Part shown: positions 1 through 10,803 of the stretch, piece by piece | How the letters are laid out: each line of letters opens with the position of its first letter | Position numbering within the stretch: position 1 is the first letter of the stretch | Origin: Liopterus haemorrhoidalis | Taxonomy: Eukaryota; Arthropoda; Insecta; Coleoptera; Dytiscidae | NCBI GenBank assembly: GCA_963971575.1 | Contig: OZ020625.1 | Coordinates: 22,222,992-22,286,991, forward strand | Direction: 5' to 3' | Length of the DNA: 64,000 nucleotides | Translations under genes and position numbers: made by a program | Notes under the pieces: model-generated | What the model saw: the letters and a program-made list of their open reading frames with translations, nothing else | What the model was told of the DNA's origin: nothing | Database searches by the model: none

Positions 1-402
1 TCTGCTAGTATTTTTACAGCATCATAATGAGCACTCCAACGCGTTGTTGAAAGTCTTTTAACAGATGCTTTGCTGTGTTTGATTTGATAATAACTTCCCA
101 GCGGCTAGTGGAAGCACAGAAAAATGTGCGTCTGTATACTGGGATACACTATGTGACCTCCAGTACTAAAATCTCTATGGTAACATTGCGCATAGTAAAT
201 TGAAAACACAAAATGCCCTAGAGATTGACTAATTTAATTTAAGATAAAAAAAAATTATAGATTTTTTTAGATTTTAGTTATTTCATTTCACGGAATTATT
301 GTAAGATATATATATTTTTTCAATCGCGGCCGGGTATCACCCCCAAACGGGTGACACCCGGTGCGGGCCGCCCCCCTTTATCTACGCCACTGAGTACATT
401 CC
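1..402. other. No gene; GC-rich imperfect palindrome at 326-371
   Basis: I see no supportable gene here. Positions 326-371 form a GC-rich island in AT-rich DNA. The 11-base arms GGGTATCACCC and GGGTGACACCC pair with one mismatch, and outer GCGGCC and GGCCGC extend the stem. It could be the end of an unidentified transposon, because a Helitron remnant follows directly. No partner end or target duplication was found. Confidence 0.5.
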
Positions 403-636
403 TCAGTATGACGTAAGAATCCACTAAAAAAGGATTTTGTTCAAGTTCGGCCGCTATCTGGTGAAAAGGAGTAAGATGTTTTTTTCACGGATTCCGCAAT
501 ATCTCTTAGGGCAGATGAGATATAGACTAGGTTTTTGCTTACAAAGGTTACCCATACACAAGTTTAAAAACAAACTGAGGATTTTACTCTAATGAGAAGA
601 TCAATACACCGTAGCAAAGAACGGGTTTTCAGCTAG
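403..636 (+). mobile_element. Helitron 3' end fragment
   Basis: The segment ends with a small hairpin (CCGTAGC...ACGGG) followed after 8 bases by CTAG at 633-636 and a T at 637, the canonical Helitron 3' terminus. Its body (recognition of the motifs TATCTCTTAGG and TTTTTGCTTACAAAGG) matches the reverse complement of the repeat units of the complete Helitrons at 3395-6028 and 43709-47227. The TC...TATATATAAAA 5' end is missing, so this is a 5'-truncated copy. No protein is coded. Confidence 0.75.
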
Positions 637-888
637 TATTGGTATAAAATTAATAACAATATAATCTGGAGCCCAAAAACAATGTCCAAATCAAATAGAA
701 AAAGTACAAAAGAGATTTGTATAAGATAAAATGCTTCACGTGACCAGTGACGCCTTGGGCGATGAGTGATTCTCACATGGGCAACTGTTTGTGTCAAGTT
801 AGCACAACGGAACACTTATACGTGTTGTTACCAAATGACTGTACTATCAATGTTTACAAAGAAGCCCTTACTTACATTATTTGTGTAA
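637..888. other. No recognisable feature
   Basis: The short open frames on both strands here have no recognisable motif and overlap each other. I see nothing to annotate. Confidence 0.4.
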
Positions 889-1101
889 AGCCGCCTTCAG
901 AGCTCTTTGAAATTAATACGTTGTGTTGCTATAGACTGTTCTAACGAGGGCAATTGGTATGATCGGACAAACTCGTACTATTTCGCTCAACAGTAGTATA
1001 GCAAAGACAAAACACGAGCATATCCGATCATACCAATTGACCTCGTTAAAACAGTCCATAAGAACACAACGTGTTAATTTCAAAGAGCTCTGAATGCGGC
1101 T
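889..1101. mobile_element. Short hairpin MITE with TAA target duplication
   Basis: Two arms of about 75 bases (889-966 and 1023-1101) are near-perfect reverse complements, beginning AGCCGC and ending GCGGCT, around a loop of about 55 bases. The trinucleotide TAA flanks both ends (886-888 and 1102-1104). A 3-base TAA/TTA duplication is typical of PIF/Harbinger MITEs, which is the likely but unproven superfamily. Nothing is coded. Confidence 0.75.
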
Positions 1102-1255
1102 TAAGAAGCACATATCAATACAATTGTAGTTTAAAACAATTAAATATATTTGAATCTTCCAAAAACAACTAACCCCAAGCCAGTCTTAAACCGATTCTGC
1201 TATGGGTCCGGTCTAAGCCAGCTACAACTACTTTTTTAGTAGCGAATCGGCGGGT

Positions 1256-3110
1256 ATAATAATAATAATAATAATAATCCTTTATTTAACTTCAATATTT
1301 ACAAGTTAAGTCATCAAAAAAGAGAATATACATGCTATATCAATTTACATTAAATTTTGAAATTTATATATATTTCATATCATGATTTAGAAATTCGTTG
1401 ACAGAATAATATGGATTGCTCTGAAAAATTTGTTTTAATTTATGTTTAAACTGTTTCATTTCTAACTGTCTATATGATAAGGGAATCTTGTTGTATATGT
1501 TGTAACCTGCATTTACTCTATCAGATATTATCAGCATGGATGTGGGTCTTGTTAAGTTGTGTTTCAAACGGATGTTGTAGCTATGACAGTCTTGACGGGT
1601 CGTATGATTGCAGATATTTTTCTTGATTTCAAGAGCTTGTAAGAAGATGAATTGTGCGTGCAACGTTAGAATTTTCAAATTTAGAAAAATAGGCTTGCAG
1701 GAATCAGTCTGTGGTGCAGCAACAATCGCTCGAACAGCTTTCTTTTGCCAGCGAAATATGTTTTCTGCTTGCGGTGAATTTCCCCATACGATTAAACCAT
1801 ATGTCATTATCGAGTGAAATATCGAATGATATACCGTTAAGGCTTGATCTTCATTAGATATCATTCTTACTCGTTGTATTGCGTATGTGGCACTATTTAG
1901 TTTCGCACTTATCTTTTAAATGTGGGTATGCCATGTCAATCTTGCAAATTTCTTCTGTTCGACGTAAATGTTATTGATTTGGTTTTCTGGTTATTCAGAA
2001 CTAATTCGTTCGCTTCGAACCATAATTTAGCCTCCACGTTGGCTACATCAGCTTTTTTTTCAGTATACAAGCATTGTTGTCGTGAGTTATCAAGGTGGTA
2101 TCATCAGCGTAAAGGATGCAGTCACACGTAAGATTTTTTGGCAAATCATTTATGAAAATGATGAAGAGTAGTGGACCAAGAATGCTACCTTGTGGAACAC
2201 CACATTTAACAATCTGCGATTCACTCCATTCGGAATTGTGATCAATTATTTGCCTACGATTCTCTAGGTATGAAGCCATTAGCTGATGGGCGGTACCTCT
2301 AATTCCATAGTACTCTATTTTTTCCAAAATTAGTTCATGAGACATCCGATCGAAGGCCTTACTAAGATCGCATAGTTGAACTAAGCATTCTTCGTGGTTG
2401 TCAAGTGCAGCACAAATTTGTTTAACTAAGGCTGTGATGGCATCGGTTGTACTTTTCTTGGGACGAAATCCAAATTGCTGCTCAAAAAAATAAGAGTGCT
2501 TGTCAAAAAAAAGATGTTAATTGTAAAGACATTACACGTTCTAAAATTTTGGAAAATACAGGGAGTATTGAGACTGGTCTGTAGTTGTCAGGTAGACTTG
2601 GATCACACTTTTTGTATATGGGCCGGACTCTGGCTATCTTCATTTTTTCTGGAAAAACCCCTTGTTCTAGACAATGATTGACGATGTGGCACAATGGATC
2701 TGCTATTTCAGAACCTATGTATTTCACCAGCTTACAGTCAAGATCGAAGATATCTTTACTTATTTTAGGTTTCATGTCCCTTATGATAGTCTTAATGTCA
2801 TTAGGCACTACTGGATGAAAGAATACTGTTGAACCGTTTACTGAAACATTCCTTAGCATTGGAAGAGGATTTTTGAGACTGGTTATCATTTTATTTGTTA
2901 TATTATTGAAGAATTGCTGAAAGTCGGTGGCAGATGGAGAATTAGAGTGTTTTTATTTTTTCTTTCTTGATGTTTCGCTGTTGACAACATGCCATATCGC
3001 TTTTTGAGTATTTGCTGCTGAGTTGAAATTGATATTTCGACATGATCTTTCCTGTCTTAAATGATCAAGTATACTCCTAGTTAGTTGATAAAAATGTTTA
3101 TAATAATAAG
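1256..3110 (-). pseudogene. J0: 5'-truncated Jockey/CR1-like non-LTR retrotransposon, reverse transcriptase remnant
   Basis: Read on the minus strand this is the reverse transcriptase half of a non-LTR retrotransposon, which would copy its own RNA at a nicked chromosomal target. Pieces at 2503-2889 (NYRPVSILPVFSKILERVMS), 2043-2345 (PQGSILGPLLF and the catalytic YADD box) and 1364-1864 (C-terminal region with WGNSPQAENIFRWQKKAVRA) lie in order but in different frames, so several frameshifts have killed it. Coding similarity continues up to about 3090, then stops; the endonuclease and any ORF1 are missing. The 3' end is an ATT microsatellite at 1256-1280. The C-terminal region resembles J2 at 17919-18773, so both probably belong to one family. 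Clade assignment (Jockey versus CR1) is uncertain. Confidence 0.85.
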
Positions 3111-3111
3111 A

Positions 3112-3394
3112 AAAAAATTAAACAATGGCTAAATACCAGTGTTGCCAACTCGACTTTTAAGAAAGTACCTAAAGCATTGATGAAAAGTCGCTATTTTCAT
3201 GAAAAAGTGGCCAATTTTTTTATTACATAAATAAAAACACTAACTACAATTAATTGTATTTATCTTTATTAAACTACTTGATAATAATAATTTATAAAAT
3301 TATATAATGCAGTATGCAGTTACAAAATTAAATAACAAATTTATAGATGATATGTAAAATATCTATCTAAAATAGATAGATATTTTATTAAAAA
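3112..3394. repeat. AT-rich flank; possible hAT-like end at 3138
   Basis: The motif CAGTGTTGCCAAC starts near 3138 and occurs inverted near 20453-20468 (GTTGGCAACACTG). Both are followed, going inward, by scattered AGTCGCT-like words. This suggests two ends from one repeat family, perhaps hAT-like, but neither shows a full element or a target duplication. The rest is AT-rich without features. Confidence 0.3.
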
Positions 3395-6028
3395 CTAGCT
3401 GAGTACCCGTGCTTCGCTACGGTTTATTGACGGTTTGCCATCATCGTGCAATTATTGTAAGTCATGATTCTTTATAGATCACATTGCTGACTGTCTCCTC
3501 AGGTGTAGATTCACCCCGTTAGAGGTTCATTAGTGTAAAATTCGTAGTATGTTTCTAAACATGTGCACGGGTAACTTTTAAGTTATAAAATGAATGTTAT
3601 AACTTAATAAACACAGGAAATACGACGGGTTGTATAATTCACCCCGATTATAGATTTACCCCTTTAGGGGTTGATTAGGAAAGAATCCAGAAATGAAATT
3701 TTCGACATTTGTATGGTTAATCTTTATAAGCAAAAGCCAAGTCGATATCTTATTGGTACTAAGAGATATTAAGGAATCCTTGATATCACAGAATCTTTGG
3801 AATCCGAAAATATCACAGAATCTTTGGAATCCGAAAATACCGTCTTAGTGGGAACTTACGTCATACAGGGAATATACTTTACGAATTTCATGTATCTTGT
3901 CCAGAGGACGTTCTATCGAGTAAAAAATACCCATTTACCCCTTTAGGGGTGAAATTTTTAAAAACTGTCAAAACCATTTCGAGATATTTTAAAAAGACAC
4001 CGATATGCCAAAAAAGGATTGTTATAACTCAATAAACACAGAAAATACGAAGGGTTGTATAATTCACCCCGACTGTAGACTCCTATAGGGGTTGATTCGG
4101 CAAACATCCTGAAATAAGCTTTTCGGCATTTGTATGGGTAATCTTTGTAAACAAAATCCAAGACGATATCTTATTGGTCCTAAGAGGTATTGAGGAATCT
4201 TTGAAATCACATTTCACCCCTTTTCACTTCTTAGGGGTGGAATTTCAAAAAATCCCGTCTTAGTGGCTGATTACGTCATGGAGGGAATCTACTTCACGAA
4301 TTTTATTTATCTATGTCCAAGGGATGTTCAATCGAATACAAAATGCCCATTTACCCCTTAAGGGTGAAATTTTAAAAACTGTCAATACCATTTTAAGATA
4401 TTTTGAAGACACCTATATGCCAAAAGGAATTTTATAACTCAACAAACACAGGGAATATGATGGGTTGTATAATTAACTCTGTTCGGAAATTCACCACTTT
4501 AGGGGTGGATTAGAACAAAAACCTGAAATAAGTTTTTCAACATTTATATGGGTTATCTTTGTAAGAAAAACCAAGACGATATCTTATTGGTCTGTAGAGA
4601 TATTTAAGAATCCTTGAAATTATATTTTACCCTTTAGGGGTTGAATTTCGAGAAATCCCGTCTTAGTGTATGCTTACCTCATGGAGGGAATATACTTTGC
4701 GAATATCATGTATTTATGTCCAAGGGATGTTCTATCAAATAAAAAATATCCTTTTACCTCTTTAGGGGTGAAATTTTGAAAAACTCTCAAAACCATCCAG
4801 ATATTTTAAAAAGACATCTATATGCCAAATAGGAATTTAATAACTCAACAAACACAGGAAATACGTCGGGTTCTATAATTCTCCTTGATTGTAGATTCAC
4901 CCTTTTAGGGGATGAATAGGACAAAATCCTGAAATAAGTTTTTCATCATTTATATGGATAATATTTATAAGCAAATATGAAGGCGATATATTATTGGACC
5001 TGTGAGATATTGAGGAATCCGTGAAAACACATTTTACCTCATTTCACCCCTTAGGGGTTGAATTTCCAAAAATCATTTCTTAGGGGGTTGTTAAGTTATA
5101 AAAAGGATATACTCCCCGAATTTTATGTTTCTCTGTCTAGACGACATTCTATCGAATATAAAATACCAAATTACCCGTTTAGGGGTGAAATTTAAAAAAA
5201 AAAGTCAATACACCTAAATATTTTAAAAAGACACCTATATGCCTAAAAGAAATGTTATAACACAACAAACACAGAAGATGCGAAGGGTTCCATAATTCAC
5301 CCTGATTGTAGATTCACCCTTTTAGGGGTTGATTAGTACAAAATCCTGAAAAATAAGTTTTTCAACATTTATGTGGGTAGTCTTTGTAAGCAAAAGCAAG
5401 GCGATATATTCTTGACCTAAAAGATACTGAGGAATCCGTGAAAACACATTTCACCCTTTTTAACCCCTGAGAGGCCGAATTTCAAAAAATCATTTCTTAG
5501 GGGGTTCTTAAGTCATAAAAGGAATATACTCCCCGAATGTTATGTTTCTTTATCTAGACGAAATTGTATCAAATAAAAAATACCAATTTACCCCTTTAGG
5601 GGTGAAATTTAAAAAAACGGGCAAAACACTTTCTAAATTTTCTAAAAAGACACCTATATGCCAAAAAGGAATGTTATAACACAAAAAACACAGAAGATGC
5701 GAAGGGTTCTATAATTCACCCTGATTGTAGATTCACCCCTTTAGGAGTCAATTAGAACAAAATACTGAAATAAGTTTTTTAATATTTACATGAGTTAGTC
5801 GATATCTTATTGGACCTAAGAGATATTAAGGAAACCGTGAAGCCATATTTTACCCCTTTTAACCCCCTTTTCACCCATTTAGAGGATGAGTTTCGAAAAA
5901 TCCGTTCTTAGTGGGTGCTTATGTCATGGAGGGAATATACTCGCAGAATTTCATGATTGTAGGTTCAGTGGTTTGGGCTGGGCGTTGATTATGAGTAGGT
6001 AGCTTAGTTACGATTTTATATATATAGA
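3395..6028 (-). mobile_element. Complete non-autonomous Helitron with about 415-bp internal repeats
   Basis: On the minus strand the element starts TCTATATATATAAAA (6028 inward) and ends with a hairpin CCGTAGCGAAGCACGG, 8 bases and CTAG (3398-3395). The flanks are A before TC and T after CTAG, the Helitron A^T insertion rule. No Rep-helicase is coded. The interior is a tandem array of about six units, judged by the marker TTAGGGGTTGATTAG at about 3661, 4083, 4498, 4902, 5320 and 5740, a spacing of 404-422 bases. Each unit holds short palindromes of the type ACCCCTTTAGGGGT. Mobility would need Rep-helicase from another copy. Confidence 0.85.
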
Positions 6029-6245
6029 TAATTATTTTTTTGACCTAAGTGTTTTTACACTAAATAATAAGCTCTAATCTCTGGGTCTAGCGCCAAATGA
6101 TTTTTTTAGAGGGTTATTAAAAACTAAAATTTACAGTCACAAGAAATATCCAGATTTAGAACCATTATAATAATATAATAATAATAATAATAATGTTTAT
6201 TCGAATTTAGCACTAGCCTTACATTCATGTAATACAATAAACAAA
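6029..6245 (-). repeat. 3' tail scrap of a non-LTR retroelement
   Basis: The block ATAATAATAATAATAATG at about 6172-6196, followed by TTTATTCGAATTTAGCACTA, looks like the reversed 3' end of a non-LTR retrotransposon with an ATT-repeat tail, cut off at the foldback element. No coding part remains. The first 140 bases are AT-rich with nothing recognisable. Confidence 0.35.
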
Positions 6246-7697
6246 TATATATATGAGTCATTCTTTTTCATCGAGAGACCCCATGCTGTCCAAAAATATA
6301 TTAGTCTATGAAAGGTCTACCAGGGCTCATTCCATGCTTATTGTAGTCTAGTTTTGAAATCCGAGTGGCTCTTTTACAGAAACATCGTAACTTATCAAAT
6401 ATGGCCACCAATCCCACGTGACCTCTACCTTTTCTTCGATAAATCGATTATAAAGTCAACACAATCGAGTCAATTTGGGTGTCAAACCCCTGAAAATGTT
6501 ACCTAAAGGTAGTTGAGGCGGCTGTTAATGAATCCAGGGTCAAATTTAGAAAATTCAATATGGCGGATGCAATATGGCGGCCGAAACCACGTGCCAAGTG
6601 AAGATTTTTTAAAAAATGATTTGATTTCAATATAATATAATGCTTGGGGGTTTATGGGGTCACTGATGATGAATTCAGGGTGCAATTCAGAAAATTAAAT
6701 ATGGCGGATCCAATAAAGCGGATTCAATATGGCGGCCAAAAAAAGATTTCTGGAAAAAATTGGAAAAATTATAGTTTGAATAGTGTAAATATTTATAAAA
6801 AAAAAAAAATTTTAAAAAATAAAAATTATAAAAAAATTTGATGTTAGATTTAGAAACAGTGTTACGGACACAGAAATTCTAGTTGTGTTTAGGTGGATTG
6901 TTTAATTTAATTTTTCTGTATCGACTCTATTTAACTTAATAAGGGAAGATTTCTGAAAAAACTTTGAGAAAATACGGGGTTCGATCCTGGACTTATCATG
7001 AACGATCTCATAAACCCTTAGGTACCAAATTAGTTTGAAGTCAAGTGATTTTTTAAAAATCTCCGATTGTCAAGTGATTTTGGCCGCCATATTGAATTTT
7101 CTCACATGAACCCTGGCTTTATCATCAGAAACCCCATAAACCTCCAGGTATTAAATAAGGACAAAATCAAGTGATTTTTTGAAAATCTATTTTCATCAAG
7201 TGGTTTTGGCCGACATATTGAATCCGCTTTATTGGATCCGCCATATTTAATTTTCTGAATTGCACCCTGAATTCATCATCAGTGAACCCATAAACCCCCA
7301 GGCATTATATTATTTTGAAATCAAATCATTTTTTAAAAAATCTTCACTTGGCACGTGGTTTCGGCCGCCATATTGCATCCGCCATATTGAATTTTCTAAA
7401 TTTGACCCTGGATTCATTAACAGCCGCCTCAACTACCTTTAGGTAACATTTTCAGGGGTTTGACACCCAAATTGACTCGATTGTGTTGACTTTATAATAG
7501 ATTTATCGAAGAAAAGGTAGAGGTCACGTGGGATTGGTGGCCATATTTGATAAGTTACGATGTTTCCGTAAAAGAGCCACTCGGATTTCGAAACTAAACT
7601 ACAATAAGCATCGAATGAGCCCTGGTAGACCTTTCATAGACTAATATATTTTTGGACAGCATGGGGTCTCTCGATGAAAAAGAATGACTCATATATA
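6246..7697. mobile_element. Foldback-type element with about 500-bp inverted arms
   Basis: The left arm (6246-6741) and right arm (7203-7697) are near-identical reverse complements that start with ATATATGAGTCATTC and run inward to GGCGGCCAAA. Single-base differences and small indels are scattered. The centre (6742-7202) is not symmetrical: its right part holds extra diverged copies of a unit of about 118 bases that also makes up the inner arms, marked by CCATAAACC and GGCCGCCATATTG. No transposase is coded. The right end abuts the ATTT tail of J1. A target duplication cannot be defined because both flanks are AT repeats. The 60-residue frames in the arms are mirror images, not genes. Confidence 0.8.
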
Positions 7698-8517
7698 TTT
7701 ATTTATTTATTTATTTGGACACTACAGACAAAGTCCTTTTTGTGTCCGTAGACAAACATACAATATACATACATACTAACATACTCAATCATCAACAATA
7801 TTTATTTTACAAAAATGTACAATTTCATATATACAAACATCAATTTGCTCTACTCTTTCAGTTACAAAACATATTTAAAACATTCACAAAATACAATCAA
7901 GGCCAGACGTACTATACAGATTACAACGGTAGCCTGAATCTACCTGCAGTTTTACAAGTCAGCTGTTAACATTAGATTTTATTCTGTACACAATCAAGTT
8001 AAAAGGCTTAATACAACTTTGCGGAACTTGGAGTAATTCATATTAAATAAATCAACAGATCTGTCTTTACCGAGTAGACTGTTATATAATGATGTCATAC
8101 GGAGTAACGGACTCATTTCATAATGCATGGTAGTCGGTCTTTTACATGTAAGAGTGCGTCTCTGATTCTGAAACCCCGGGAAGGTACTTTTAGAAAAATG
8201 TTGGACAATATGTCAGGACAGTCAACGTAGTTGTTAAATATCTTGAACAAAAATACCACCGATGTCGCATCTCTCCTCCCAGACAGGGTTCCAAAGTTAA
8301 ACTTTGACAAAATACTGCTTGTTGATATGTATTTAGGATAAACTCCTGTTTAACGCAATTCAACAACACGGTAATATCGCGATTGGACAGTTTCAATGCT
8401 ACTAATATATTTACTGTGATACGGTGACCATATCACCGAACCATATTCCAGAGCAGGTCTTACCAAGGAGTTACAGAGTACGGTGTACGTTTGACTGTGA
8501 CGAAAGCCTTTCGTTAA
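7698..8517 (-). pseudogene. J1 3' part: reverse transcriptase C-terminal region and tail
   Basis: This is the 3' end of retroelement J1, minus strand. It ends in an ATTT-repeat tail (7693-7715) preceded by GGACACTACAGACAAAGTCC in plus orientation. The coded C-terminal region (for example LFKIFNNYVDCPDILSNIFL and KVPSRGFRIRD at 8113-8310) closely resembles 25400-25600 in the nested element at 25166-26074, which also shares the tail. The frame continues across the piggyBac-like MITE into 9541-9623. Frameshifts break it (8190-8396 is a second frame). Confidence 0.8.
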
Positions 8518-9536
8518 CGCTACGTACAACCCCCAGAGATTATTAGTTTCTTATACAAAACTAACAAACTGTAATAAAATTAGTGACAATCTGTACATCA
8601 AATTTTGCAGAGAATTTTTATCTATCTAATAGGATATTTTTGATTGTAGAAAAACTTATTGTAAAAATGTTATTGCTCAATAACTTAATAATAGGTATCA
8701 CACAACAATGTTCTGTAATTTTTTAAATATATTTGTGGTTTTCAAATAATTTTTATATTTATACAGTTTTGTGTAGAAATGTTCAAATAATATGTCAAAA
8801 AAATTTTCGACATGATTGTTTATAGTTTAGAGGCTTCGTCGAAAAATATTATACTTGATGATAATGAAATGCCACTTGGTACAAGTATTTTTTACATAAA
8901 ATAAATCATTTTTATCCGCAGCACCTATATTAAGAAGCGCGGCAGATTCGAGGTGGCGGCAAAAGTAGATTACCAAGTACAGTAACTGTTGAGTTTATTA
9001 TGATTTCAAAGATACAAACATACAAATCCACATTTTATTATTAGTCACAACAAAAATATAATACTGAACATTATAATAATTAATATTCATATATTTAACA
9101 TAGTTGGTGTTGGGTTTATGATTTATTCAACACTTTTAGGAGTTCATGCACACTCCATCTAATACCACTGTGCGACTGACTGTTTTTACACTAAAATCAA
9201 ATGCGTCCAGGAATGCATCCAGTGGTACTTAAACAAAATGGTTCAACAGTATCTATAAGTAATTTTCACAATAGAACAAATTATCTCTAAACACATTTGT
9301 AGAATGGAGCTTTAGCTACAATTTGCAGCATGGTACACAAATATGCGTCGAATGGTTTACAAGATGGCGTCTATAACGCAGTTTGTTTATTTACAGTTAC
9401 ATGACAGTTCTTTTTACAATTAAAAATATCCTATTAGATAGATAAAAATTCGCTGAAAATTTTGATATATAGATAGTTACTAATTTTATTTCAGGTTGTT
9501 AGTCTTGTATAAGAAACTTTACGGTTGTGCGCACCC
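8518..9536. mobile_element. piggyBac-like MITE, copy 1, TTAA target
   Basis: The element is bounded by TTAA at 8514-8517 and 9537-9540. Its ends are imperfect inverted repeats (CGCTACGTACAACC against GGGTGCGCACAACC, then a shared TTTCTTATACAAGACTAACAA-type block). It is the same family as 49670-50420, in the opposite orientation. Removing it and one TTAA rejoins J1 in frame (...VLR and LTKGF...), proof of a recent insertion into J1. No transposase is coded. TTAA targeting is the piggyBac hallmark; the family assignment is inference from that. Confidence 0.85.
8989..9246. repeat. Extra 258-bp segment inside piggyBac-like MITE copy 1
   Basis: Copy 2 passes directly from CAAGTACAGTAAC to TATAAGTAATTTTCAC in its reverse complement, while copy 1 carries about 258 bases between these words. 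The segment is flanked by TGTTGA and TTCAACA, so it may be a small TIR insertion in copy 1. A deletion in copy 2 is the alternative. Confidence 0.5.
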
Positions 9537-9540
9537 TTAA

Positions 9541-9623
9541 TCGTAGCACAAACCCGATTTTTTTCATAGCATTATTCACAATATGTTTAACATGGTGCTG
9601 AAAAGTCATCTGTGAGTCAAATA
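9541..9623 (-). pseudogene. J1 middle fragment between MITE and mariner
   Basis: These 83 bases code, on the minus strand, the J1 residues FDSQMTFQHHVKHIVNNAMK just after the DLGVI motif. They join in frame to 8513 downward on one side and to 12001 upward on the other once the two insertions are taken out. Confidence 0.75.
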
Positions 9624-9689
9624 CAAGGTGTCTCAAAAGAAATTTTATATTTAGTGGATCGATTAAAAAAAAAGTAAGCCGTATATAGA

Positions 9690-10768
9690 AAAAATTGATG
9701 TGAAGTGTGAATTTTCACACATTTCAGGGTTTTGCAGGTATTTAGTAAGTGAATGATGATTATTTTGGATGCGAAAACAAATTTTATATTAAAATATTTT
9801 TTTTGTTAATTTTAATTCGAACGACAAATACCATTATTTAGGTTTCTAAATATGTGCAGTATTTTTTTTTTTATATAGCAAGGTTCATTACGAATTTCAA
9901 AATTGCGCCGATGGCTTCCATTGGTTGTTATAAGTTCCGCCCCTCTGATTTCGTGTACATTGAAACCGAATTAAATTATAATTTAAACAATTTCCACTGG
10001 CTATTAAATTTACGCTTTTAAAAATTAAATGCAACATTTGCCAAAATATAATTAGAATTTTGAAAAAATAATTTAAACAATATAGAAATTAAAAAAAAAA
10101 TATAGTCTCTTCTCCAGGGTTCGATCCCTATCGGATCGGGTTACATGGGTGAAAAGTCAGCGTCAAATACCACTAGACCAGCACACACGTTAGAGTGTTG
10201 CTTGTTACAAAGCTATAACTTGTGTACATTATTAGCCAAAAATCACAAAAAATGCGTTTTTTTCCAAAAACCTAATCTGATCAAAAATTCCTGTTGAACT
10301 GTTCCGGTTCACACCAATGTACATTACTTAGAATTTTTTCAGATTTTTAGTTTAAACCATCTGGGCTACAGGGTGTGGGACAAAAAATTTTTTGCACAAT
10401 TTTGGCAAAAATCGCTTCAAAATAATTTATTTTGCAAAAATAAAAATTTGATCGTTAATCCACGTACCAAGGGCTTTCATTTGATACCCTACTCAGAATT
10501 ATAAAAAAAAAAAGTTTTTTTCGATGAGCACATATTTGTTTATATTTTTAGGGGGCTATGTTTTTTAGATGTTTTAGTATTTTTCCTATGTGCGGGTCAA
10601 AGAGTTGTATAAGCATGCCAAATTTCAACTCTCTAGGTTTAGCCGTTTGGCTACAATTTTTACCGAACAGACAGACAGACAGACAGACTGACAGACAGAC
10701 AGACAGACAGACAGACAACAAAATGACGGTATAAGGGTTTTTTGGTCATACCTACATAACCCTAAAAA
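9690..10768. repeat. GACA-tract repeat family, copy 1
   Basis: The block from AAATTGATGTGAAGTGTGAA to the final ACCCTAAAAA recurs at 20785-24098. It holds a (GACA)n tract (10671-10717), a run reading TATAAGGGTTTTTTGGTCATACC near the end, and a tRNA-like segment at 10114-10188. No protein is coded and no clear terminal repeats or target duplication were found, so the class is open; a long SINE-like or Helitron-like element are options. It lies inside the mariner element. Confidence 0.7.
10114..10188 (-). other. tRNA-Glu-like segment (tRNA pseudogene or SINE promoter)
   Basis: On the minus strand a box-A-like TGGTCTAGTGGTA and a box-B-like GGGATCGAACCC lie about 35 bases apart, with TTTTCACC between them as in the anticodon region of tRNA-Glu (TTC). 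The acceptor stem does not close well, so a working tRNA is unlikely. It sits at the same place as a different tRNA-like segment in the other copy of this repeat (21754-21829). Confidence 0.5.
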
Positions 10769-10803
10769 TGTTTATTAATTATTAAAATACACTTTTTGGG
10801 GAT

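Noticed and set aside
3395..6028. Regular repeats as a CRISPR array
   Set aside because: Units of about 415 bases without short repeats and unique spacers, inside Helitron ends, in a eukaryotic setting.
6503..7442. Twin 60-residue frames starting MHPEFIIS on opposite strands
   Set aside because: They are mirror images created by the two arms of the foldback element.
10114..10188. A functional tRNA gene
   Set aside because: Box A and box B are recognisable, but the acceptor and D stems do not pair well and the segment lies within a repeat.
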